The notes under the pieces were generated by a model. It searched no databases. It was not told the DNA's origin and saw only the letters and a program-made list of their open reading frames with translations. A stretch of DNA of 12,165 bases, taken from assembly GCA_913051755.1 (NCBI GenBank), contig CAJXBR010000020.1:1-12165 (forward strand), in the 5' to 3' direction. A program made the position numbers and the translations under genes. This document shows positions 7,131-12,165 of the stretch, in pieces (positions within the stretch are counted from its first letter, which is position 1; each line of letters starts with the position of its first letter). The DNA is from an uncultured Flavobacteriaceae bacterium (lineage in GTDB: Bacteria > Bacteroidota > Bacteroidia > Flavobacteriales > Flavobacteriaceae).

Positions 7131-8243
7131 TTACAATATTTCTTGAACGCTAGTAAAGGGTAGGGAGAAAGCCTCAGCGACAGAGTTATGAATCACTTTA
7201 CCAAGCGCAATATTAAGTCCATTTGCCAAATGAGGGTGCTGTTTACAAGCAGATTGCCAACCGTGATTGGCGAGTGCAACGGCATAATCAATGGTCGCGT
7301 TTGTCAGAGCTTTTGTCGAAGTTTGAGGAACAGCACCAGGCATATTTGCAACCGCATAGTGTAGGACATTATCCACAACATATGTCGGATTTTCATGGGT
7401 CGTTGCTTTTGTGGTTTCAAAACAGCCGCCTTGATCGACTGCAACATCAACCAAAACGGCTCCTTTTTGCATGATACGGAGTTGTTTTCGAGTGATTAGC
7501 TTGGGCGCTTTGGCACCAGGTACAAGCACTGCTCCAATAACCATGTGGGCTTTGGAAAGATGTTTTTCAATCGCATCTGATGAGAACAAATATATTTTAA
7601 CGTTGTCTTGCATCATTACTTGAAGTTCCTTAATCCTTTTTGGGTTGATATCATAAATTGTCACATCAGCACCCATTCCAGCAGCTACTAAAGCAGCTTG
7701 GGTACCAACAACACCACCGCCCAGTATCATAACATCCGCAGCAGAAACGCCTGTAACACCACCCATAAGAACGCCTAATCCACCTTGCGGACTTTCTAAA
7801 TACTTTGCACCTTGTTGGCTCGCCAAACGGCCAGCAACCTCAGACATGGGTGTGAGTAGGGGAAGATTTCCTTGATCGTCTGTAATTGTTTCATAAGCCA
7901 AACAGACAGCTTTACGGTCGATCATGGCCTTGGTTAATACCTCAGAGGAAGCGAAATGAAAAAATGTATATACCAACTGGCCTTCTTGAATGAGCTCATA
8001 TTCCTCGGCTAGGGGCTCTTTAACCTTGATGATCATATCTGCAATTTGATAGACATCTTTTGGGTTTGCTGCTATTGTAGCACCAGCTTTTTTGTAATCA
8101 TCATTGGAGAATCCACTTCCTATACCCGCGTTGTTCTCAACACTCACAAAATGGCCATGTGAAACAAGAGTTTTAACGGCTTTTGGTGTAATACCGACAC
8201 GAAACTCGTTGTTCTTAATTTCTTTTGGTACACCTATATTCAT
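7131..8243 (-). CDS. ald: Alanine dehydrogenase
   Basis: This 370-residue enzyme interconverts L-alanine and pyruvate plus ammonia with NAD(H) in the cytoplasm. The start MNIGVPKEIKNNEFRVGITP is the classic family N-terminus, with substrate-binding R15. K75 in VKEP and H96 in TFFHFASS are the expected substrate/catalytic residues. The Rossmann fold shows LGGGVVGTQAA (174-184) with the acidic D198 of YDIN ending beta-2, as in NAD-specific enzymes. D270 in VDVAVDQGG and N300 in VANMPGAVP complete the active site. Length and spacing are normal. It is the first gene of a minus-strand run continuing with the oxygenase, the SUI1 factor and the phosphorylase. A strong promoter match lies about 50 bases upstream, and a 12-base palindrome lies 3 bases before the ATG. 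Confidence 0.97.
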   Translation of the reverse strand: MNIGVPKEIKNNEFRVGITPKAVKTLVSHGHFVSVENNAGIGSGFSNDDYKKAGATIAANPKDVYQIADMIIKVKEPLAEEYELIQEGQLVYTFFHFASSEVLTKAMIDRKAVCLAYETITDDQGNLPLLTPMSEVAGRLASQQGAKYLESPQGGLGVLMGGVTGVSAADVMILGGGVVGTQAALVAAGMGADVTIYDINPKRIKELQVMMQDNVKIYLFSSDAIEKHLSKAHMVIGAVLVPGAKAPKLITRKQLRIMQKGAVLVDVAVDQGGCFETTKATTHENPTYVVDNVLHYAVANMPGAVPQTSTKALTNATIDYAVALANHGWQSACKQHPHLANGLNIALGKVIHNSVAEAFSLPFTSVQEIL

Positions 8244-8246
8244 AAC

Positions 8247-8258
8247 GTTATATATAAC
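8247..8258. repeat. 12-base perfect palindrome in the ald leader
   Basis: GTTATATATAAC is its own reverse complement and lies between the ald -7 element and the ald ATG, ending 3 bases before the start codon. It could be an operator for a dimeric regulator or simply reflect AT-rich composition. No regulator gene is adjacent. Confidence 0.4.
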
Positions 8259-8289
8259 ACAAATTTCCTATATTATTTGTGATTAATAA

Positions 8290-8320
8290 CAAATGTAGGG
8301 CATATTATTATGAATTCAAA
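8290..8320 (-). promoter_or_regulatory. Promoter of ald (Bacteroidota consensus)
   Basis: On the minus strand TTTG (8320-8317), 19 spacer bases and TACATTTG (8297-8290) match the Bacteroidota primary sigma factor consensus TTTG/TAnnTTTG with no mismatch. Transcription would start near 8283, giving a leader of about 40 bases to the ald ATG at 8243. This is the best candidate to drive ald and the three genes behind it. Confidence 0.7.
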
Positions 8321-8334
8321 TCTAACAATTTAAC

Positions 8335-8348
8335 ATAATATATATTAT
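8335..8348. repeat. 14-base AT-only palindrome in the ald-ggt gap
   Basis: ATAATATATATTAT is a perfect palindrome in the 161-base AT-rich gap between the divergent ald and ggt genes, 57 bases before the ggt ATG and upstream of the ald -33 box. It could be a regulator site, but A/T-only palindromes are easily produced by chance. The rest of the gap shows only weak -7-like matches for ggt (for example TATATTTA at 8378-8385). Confidence 0.3.
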
Positions 8349-8404
8349 AGTATAAAAAGGTATAGATAAATTAAAAGTATATTTATTTTATCAAATAAAA
8401 TTTT

Positions 8405-10096
8405 ATGAAGCAACTCCAACGTTTGATCTTATATATTGCAGTTGTAGTGAGCTGTACCAATCATAATCAATCTATTTCAAATTCTGGTGTGATTGCAATA
8501 CATGCCATGGTTTCATCAGCCCATCCATTGGCATCTTCTGTTGGCCTTGATATTATGATTAATGGCGGAAATGCGATTGATGCTGCGATCGCCACGCATT
8601 TTGCTTTGGCAGTCGTTTATCCTCAGGCAGGTAATATTGGCGGCGGTGGGTTTGCTGTAATTCGTATGAATGATGGTACAATAAATTCTTTAGATTTTAG
8701 AGAAAAAGCACCTGCATTAGCACATCGTGACATGTATTTGAATGCAGAAGGTCAGTTGTATGATCTACATAGTACCCATGGGCATATGGCTAGTGGTGTG
8801 CCTGGGGCTGTTGATGGGATGTTTGCCCTTCATCAAAAATATGGTACACTGCCCATGGCTGAACTGATCAAACCGTCTATAGAAATGGCTCACAAAGGAT
8901 ATGCTTTAACCCCTTTGGCTGCTGAACTTTTAAACACCGAACAAGAAGAATTCCAAATATACAATCGCTGGTCAACTCCATATCACAGCGATCAGATCTG
9001 GAAAGCCGGTGATACCATTAAGCAACCAGATCTCGTTCAGACCTTAAAACACATTCTAAGCGAAGGTCGTAATGGCTTTTACGAAGGAATAGTAGCAGAT
9101 CAAATCGTAGCTGAAATGCAAAGTGGGAATGGACTGATTTCACATGCTGATTTAAAAAACTACCAAAGCGTATGGCGAAAACCCATTACTGGTTATTACC
9201 GTAAACATCAAATAATCAGTATGGCTCCTCCTTCAAGCGGCGGGGTTGCCTTGATTCAACTCCTACAAGGCACCGAGGGCTACCCAATAGCGGATTGGGG
9301 CCATAACACCCACAAAACCATACATTTGATGGCTGAGCTCGAACGACGAGTATATGCTGACCGTGCGACCTATCTGGGTGATCCAGATTTTATAGATATT
9401 CCTATTGAGCAATTGCTAGATTCTTTATATAATCAGCAGCGTTATGTCGGAATCTCATTTGATAAAGCTACCCCTTCCGTATTGGTTTCATCAGGTGAAA
9501 TACCACCCTCAGAAAGCCCAGAAACCACACACCTCTCTGTAGTAGATGCGAATGGGAATGCTGTGGCAATTACCACTACACTCAACAGTTCGTTTGGTAA
9601 CAAAGTCATGGTAAAAGGGGCTGGTTTTTTTTTAAACAATGAAATGGATGACTTTAGCAGCAAGCCCGGCTCGCCAAATCAGTTTGGATTGATAGGCGGC
9701 GAAGCCAATGCCATAGCGCCTCACAAACGCATGCTCAGTTCGATGACACCAACCATTGTTACCTACAAAGACCAACTTAAAATGGTAGTGGGAACTCCAG
9801 GAGGTTCCACCATCATCACAAGCGTATATCAAACCCTACTCAATGTGATTGATCATGGGATGGGAATGCAAGAGGCCGTAAACGCCAAACGGGTACATCA
9901 TCAATGGTACCCTGACGAAATTCTAGTCGAAACTGATGCCTTGACCGAGGATGTGCAAACCGATTTAGAACAGCTTGGACACCAATTGCGAATAAAAGAT
10001 AAAATTGGTCGAATGGATTGTATTTTGGTACTCCCTGACGGTAGTTTAGAAGGAGGTGCAGATCCACGAGGTGATAATACAGCTCTTGGCTATTGA
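8405..10096 (+). CDS. ggt: Gamma-glutamyltransferase, lipoprotein
   Basis: This 563-residue precursor transfers or hydrolyses the gamma-glutamyl group of glutathione and related peptides outside the cytoplasm. It starts with a lipoprotein signal: MKQLQRLILYIAVVVSC, with VVSC as lipobox and C17 as the lipidation site, so it should be membrane-anchored facing the periplasm. The large-subunit part has DFRE (97-100), whose Arg contacts the substrate carboxylate. Autocleavage would occur before T374 in the ETTHLSVVD motif (373-381), making T374 the N-terminal nucleophile of the small subunit, matching Thr391 of E. coli. Small-subunit motifs NNEMDDFSSKPG (411-422), MLSSMTPT (443-450) and GTPGGS (463-468) are intact. 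It ends DPRGDNTALGY, as the family does. The ATG is preceded by AT-rich sequence without a Shine-Dalgarno site. Likely roles are glutathione salvage or peptide amino acid acquisition. Confidence 0.95.
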   Translation: MKQLQRLILYIAVVVSCTNHNQSISNSGVIAIHAMVSSAHPLASSVGLDIMINGGNAIDAAIATHFALAVVYPQAGNIGGGGFAVIRMNDGTINSLDFREKAPALAHRDMYLNAEGQLYDLHSTHGHMASGVPGAVDGMFALHQKYGTLPMAELIKPSIEMAHKGYALTPLAAELLNTEQEEFQIYNRWSTPYHSDQIWKAGDTIKQPDLVQTLKHILSEGRNGFYEGIVADQIVAEMQSGNGLISHADLKNYQSVWRKPITGYYRKHQIISMAPPSSGGVALIQLLQGTEGYPIADWGHNTHKTIHLMAELERRVYADRATYLGDPDFIDIPIEQLLDSLYNQQRYVGISFDKATPSVLVSSGEIPPSESPETTHLSVVDANGNAVAITTTLNSSFGNKVMVKGAGFFLNNEMDDFSSKPGSPNQFGLIGGEANAIAPHKRMLSSMTPTIVTYKDQLKMVVGTPGGSTIITSVYQTLLNVIDHGMGMQEAVNAKRVHHQWYPDEILVETDALTEDVQTDLEQLGHQLRIKDKIGRMDCILVLPDGSLEGGADPRGDNTALGY

Positions 10097-10125
10097 TTGT
10101 TAATAATATTGTTGATGAAGCGTTT

Positions 10126-10157
10126 TTTGGGTTGGTTTTAGATACACTTTAGGTTTG
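10126..10157 (+). promoter_or_regulatory. Promoter of the 138-residue protein gene
   Basis: TTTG (10126-10129), 20 spacer bases and TAGGTTTG (10150-10157) match the Bacteroidota promoter consensus fully. Transcription would begin near 10164, about 20 bases before the ATG at 10184. This indicates the gene is expressed separately from ggt. Confidence 0.6.
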
Positions 10158-10183
10158 TAAATTTATATAATTAAGCCAAGACA

Positions 10184-10600
10184 ATGAACGATCGCCACAA
10201 TGATATCCTTCGCATTCGTCCTCAAATCAAAAAGCATCAAACCTTTGAGACTATGTCTGCAGAAGAGCGCTTTCAAAACTCTACGCTACGACCAGTTTTA
10301 AAGTTGCAAAACCCCCTACTCCTCGCCTCTTTTGTCAATTATGCCACCAAACACAAGGGCGTGTTTTTTGATATTCCGGTTGACAAGCAAATATCGTATA
10401 TCGAGAATGCTATACATAAAGATCAAAAGTTTCGCAATGCGCTCAAAGGCCTGATCATTGGTCAGTTTACAATGGAAGAATACACGACTTACACCCAAAA
10501 TTCATCTAAACTCAACAAACGGATGATGAACTTAGTGATCACACGTCTGCAAGACCAATTGCAGTTGTTGGTTCCAGGGACATTGTCTAAGGTTGGGTAA
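10184..10600 (+). CDS. Uncharacterised conserved-looking protein (138 aa)
   Basis: I do not recognise a functional domain. The product is a basic, probably mainly helical, soluble protein with no signal peptide or membrane segment. It contains TLRPVLKLQNPLLL (about 34-47), HKGVFFDIPVDKQISYIE (about 57-74) and KFRNALKGLIIGQFTMEEY (about 82-100). From memory, proteins with the TLRPxLKxQN and FRNxLKGxIIGQFT pattern are widespread in flavobacteria, sometimes carrying an unreliable glyoxalase label; I see no glyoxalase fold or metal-binding residues here to support that. The coding potential looks real: one frame open for 138 codons, a clear upstream promoter and a normal ATG. It sits between ggt (87 bases upstream) and the convergent DUF2461 gene (31 bases downstream). 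Confidence 0.8.
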   Translation: MNDRHNDILRIRPQIKKHQTFETMSAEERFQNSTLRPVLKLQNPLLLASFVNYATKHKGVFFDIPVDKQISYIENAIHKDQKFRNALKGLIIGQFTMEEYTTYTQNSSKLNKRMMNLVITRLQDQLQLLVPGTLSKVG

Positions 10601-10631
10601 ATTTTTTTATCACTTTAAAACTTAAAAACCT

Positions 10632-11300
10632 CTACACCAAACTCTCCCCGTCTGCATTGGTGGTCAGCACCTCGCTCATATAGTCCACAAAAGGTCGTAT
10701 AGCTTGTAGGGCGATGTCTGTACGTTCAATAAAGTCAGGTTGGCAAACATCCTCGTCTGGGTAGTCGATCGTAAAAATATGCTGCTTAAAACGCAACAAA
10801 TCAATTTGTGGATGGTCTTTGGCATAACCTTTTGGAGCTGTTTTGACTGCCTCACCCTCCAATTCACCCCATACACTGCGAAAAGACTTATTATTAAGGA
10901 TGGTGCGATACAACTCACCGTCGATATCGATCTCTAGTCGGATGCGCTTTAAATCTGCTGGGTTGGGTGCCCAAAATCCACACGCCAAAAAGTTTTTCCC
11001 TGGTGATAAATGCAAATAGTATCCCCCTCTGCATTGTGGCTTTGTGCGGTGCCATGTGAGTCCGAAATGAGTTTTGTAAGGGGTTTTATCTTTAGAAAAA
11101 CGCAAATCCCTATAAACCCGAAATAACTTAAACCGATCGATACTGTCGTGTTGATTGAGTTTGTCTTTCAATTGCTCTCCAAAGTTCTTTACTTCTGTTT
11201 CGAGAGATTTAAACCTTGGTTTATGCTCAGCAAACCAATCCCGATTGTTGTTTTGTTGCAAATCTGAAAAAAAAGAGAAGATGTCTGTCGGCAATTGCAT
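10632..11300 (-). CDS. DUF2461 family protein
   Basis: This 222-residue protein belongs to the DUF2461/TIGR02453 family, whose biochemical function is unknown. The family pattern is complete: NNNRDWFAEHKPRF (17-30), LFRVYRDLRFSKDKTPYKTH (59-78), GGYYLHLSPG (92-101), ACGFWAPNP (106-114) and LEGEAVKTAPKGY followed by DHPQIDLLR (147-170). Length is typical. No signal peptide or membrane segment is seen, so it is probably cytoplasmic. It is transcribed toward the 138-residue gene and follows hisIE on the same strand after a 129-base gap. No TAnnTTTG element is evident in that gap, but an 18-base palindrome lies 21 bases before the ATG. Confidence 0.93.
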   Translation of the reverse strand: MQLPTDIFSFFSDLQQNNNRDWFAEHKPRFKSLETEVKNFGEQLKDKLNQHDSIDRFKLFRVYRDLRFSKDKTPYKTHFGLTWHRTKPQCRGGYYLHLSPGKNFLACGFWAPNPADLKRIRLEIDIDGELYRTILNNKSFRSVWGELEGEAVKTAPKGYAKDHPQIDLLRFKQHIFTIDYPDEDVCQPDFIERTDIALQAIRPFVDYMSEVLTTNADGESLV

Positions 11301-11321
11301 TTAAAAAGTAATGATAACCCA

Positions 11322-11339
11322 TAAAAATACGTATTTTTA
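11322..11339. repeat. 18-base perfect palindrome upstream of the DUF2461 gene
   Basis: TAAAAATACGTATTTTTA is a perfect palindrome with a central TACGTA, lying between the hisIE stop (11430) and the DUF2461 start (11300). It could be an operator for a dimeric regulator. As RNA it could also form an A/U-rich hairpin about 90 bases after hisIE, but that stem is too weak to call a terminator. The remaining gap (11340-11429) shows only T-rich sequence and nothing codable. Confidence 0.4.
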
Positions 11340-11429
11340 ATATAACCAATTCTTAAAACCAAGCTCTGTTCAACTACTTTTCTTTTTTTTATTGTTCCAA
11401 ATCGGTTTGATTGCTCGCTAGAAATAATG

Positions 11430-12029
11430 CTATACATTTTGTCGATCCTCAAGTATGCGAACTACATCGGAAAAGGTATGTCCTTTGGCTTGCAACAAGA
11501 TCATAAAGTGAAACAGCAAGTCTGCACTTTCGTTTAAAAACAAATCGGAATTGGTGTCTTTGGCTTCAATGACGGTTTCCACGGCTTCTTCCCCTACTTT
11601 TTGCGCAATCTTATTGATACCTTTGGCAAACAAGCTTGCCACATAGCTGTTGTCAGAAGGATTGTTTTTTCTATCCGTAATTACCTCTTCCAAAGTTGTC
11701 AAAAACCCATAGCTGGGTGTATTTGTTTCGCCCCAGCACGTATCACCTCCCTTATGACAAGTTGGGCCTTTGGGCAGGGCCTGAATTAATAGGGCATCAC
11801 GATCACAGTCTACTGTTATATCAACCAGAGTCAATACATGACCACTCTCCTCCCCTTTTGTCCAAAGGCGGTTTTTGGAACGACTAAAAAAAGTGACTTG
11901 TTGCGTTTCTTTTGTTTTGGTTACGGCTTCATGGTTCATATAACCCAACATCAATACACATTTTGTATTTGCGTCTTGAACGATGGCAGGAACAAGTCCG
12001 TTTGTCTTTTTGCTGAAATCGATTGTCAT
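11430..12029 (-). CDS. hisIE: Bifunctional phosphoribosyl-AMP cyclohydrolase / phosphoribosyl-ATP pyrophosphatase
   Basis: This 199-residue fusion carries out steps two and three of histidine synthesis in the cytoplasm. The HisI half (about 1-110) has [18 protein letters not shown] (49-66), the metal-binding DCDRD (74-78) and [12 protein letters not shown] (88-99). C75, C91 and C98 are the expected zinc ligands and D74, D76 and D78 the magnesium ligands. The HisE half (about 111-199) has [17 protein letters not shown] (140-156) and the [13 protein letters not shown] helix (167-179) typical of the MazG-like pyrophosphatase fold. Its ATG overlaps the hisF stop as ATGA, so the two are translationally coupled. 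hisIE is commonly the last gene of Bacteroidota his operons, and the 129-base gap after it agrees with that. Confidence 0.96.
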   Translation of the reverse strand: MTIDFSKKTNGLVPAIVQDANTKCVLMLGYMNHEAVTKTKETQQVTFFSRSKNRLWTKGEESGHVLTLVDITVDCDRDALLIQALPKGPTCHKGGDTCWGETNTPSYGFLTTLEEVITDRKNNPSDNSYVASLFAKGINKIAQKVGEEAVETVIEAKDTNSDLFLNESADLLFHFMILLQAKGHTFSDVVRILEDRQNV

Positions 12030-12165
12030 CGCATTGGTATTTTATGTAATCGCAATTCGTTTTTTAGTTCTGGAATACTAATTTCTTTAAAGTGAAAAAC
12101 GCTTGCTGCCAGAGCCGCATCTGCATTTCCCTCGACAAAGGTATCAATAAAGTGTTGCATGGTCC
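12026..12165 (-). CDS. hisF: Imidazole glycerol phosphate synthase subunit HisF, C-terminal end (partial)
   Basis: The minus strand encodes the last 45 residues of HisF, entering from the right edge and ending at TGA 12028-12026. The residues [20 protein letters not shown], followed by [17 protein letters not shown], are the conserved final helices and strand of the HisF barrel, where E. coli-type proteins have a [10 protein letters not shown] stretch. HisF is the cyclase that, with HisH glutaminase, makes imidazole glycerol phosphate and AICAR. The stop overlaps the hisIE ATG by four bases. The rest of the gene and presumably the other his genes lie beyond the window. Confidence 0.93.
   Translation of the reverse strand, partial: TMQHFIDTFVEGNADAALAASVFHFKEISIPELKNELRLHKIPMR

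Noticed and set aside
8104..8286. A plus-strand 60-codon ORF antisense to the ald start, and similar antisense ORFs such as 2261-2599 and 6208-6525
   Set aside because: They lie within strongly conserved genes on the opposite strand, have no recognisable motif, and are normal by-products of conserved coding sequence.
10601..10631. A transcription terminator between the 138-residue gene and the DUF2461 gene
   Set aside because: The gap has T- and A-rich runs but no stem with G/C pairs followed by a T-run; nothing convincing can be drawn.
11189..11452. An 87-codon minus-strand ORF across the hisIE-DUF2461 gap
   Set aside because: It overlaps the ends of both well-supported genes in another frame and its translation has low-complexity, non-protein-like composition.
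1..12165. CRISPR arrays, tRNA genes, transposon ends, toxin-antitoxin or phage-defence genes
   Set aside because: I saw no regularly spaced repeats, tRNA-like cloverleaf, transposase, or defence-type domain on either strand; the window is mainly conserved chromosomal genes.

Overview
The window looks like ordinary chromosomal DNA of a member of the Bacteroidota, most likely a flavobacterium. Four things point that way: AT-rich composition; starts that mostly lack a Shine-Dalgarno sequence and follow A-rich leaders; upstream elements matching the Bacteroidota sigma factor consensus (TTTG, about 19-20 bases, TAnnTTTG); and gene families typical of the group (MutS2 without an Smr domain, lipoprotein gamma-glutamyltransferase, fused HisIE, spondin-domain protein remnant). 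I see no tRNA, rRNA, CRISPR array, insertion sequence, prophage or obvious island. Most of the window is well-conserved metabolism and DNA repair.

Layout. 1-1408 (+): the last codons of chorismate synthase (aroC), then an acidic amino acid/dicarboxylate:cation symporter 20 bases on. 1386-3966: a 33-codon signal-peptide-like ORF (+) that may be a gene remnant, converging on a minus-strand pair, mutS2 followed 2 bases later by a DCC-family thiol oxidoreductase. The DCC frame ends at a TAG where the family normally has a Tyr. 4012-4677 (+): uracil-DNA glycosylase (ung), divergent from mutS2. 4678-4952 (-): a 5'-truncated and frameshifted spondin-domain pseudogene. 4961-8243 (-): a compact run transcribed in the order alanine dehydrogenase, 2-oxoglutarate/Fe(II)-type oxygenase, SUI1/YciH-like factor, uridine phosphorylase-like enzyme, with gaps of 33 and 2 bases and a 4-base ATGA overlap. 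A good promoter lies upstream of ald. 8405-10096 (+): lipoprotein gamma-glutamyltransferase, divergent from ald. 10184-10600 (+): an uncharacterised conserved-looking protein behind a good promoter. 10632-11300 (-): a DUF2461 protein. 11430-12165 (-): the end of a histidine operon, hisF (partial) overlapping hisIE by ATGA.

Functionally, MutS2 and Ung are both nucleic-acid maintenance proteins expressed from a divergent 45-base gap. The symporter, alanine dehydrogenase and gamma-glutamyltransferase all handle amino acids or peptides, so the cell appears equipped to take up and deaminate amino acids, while aroC and his genes show it also makes aromatic amino acids and histidine. The most interesting observations are gene-decay signals at convergent junctions: the spondin remnant and the conflicting signals around 1386-1487. 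I found no convincing novel multi-gene system.
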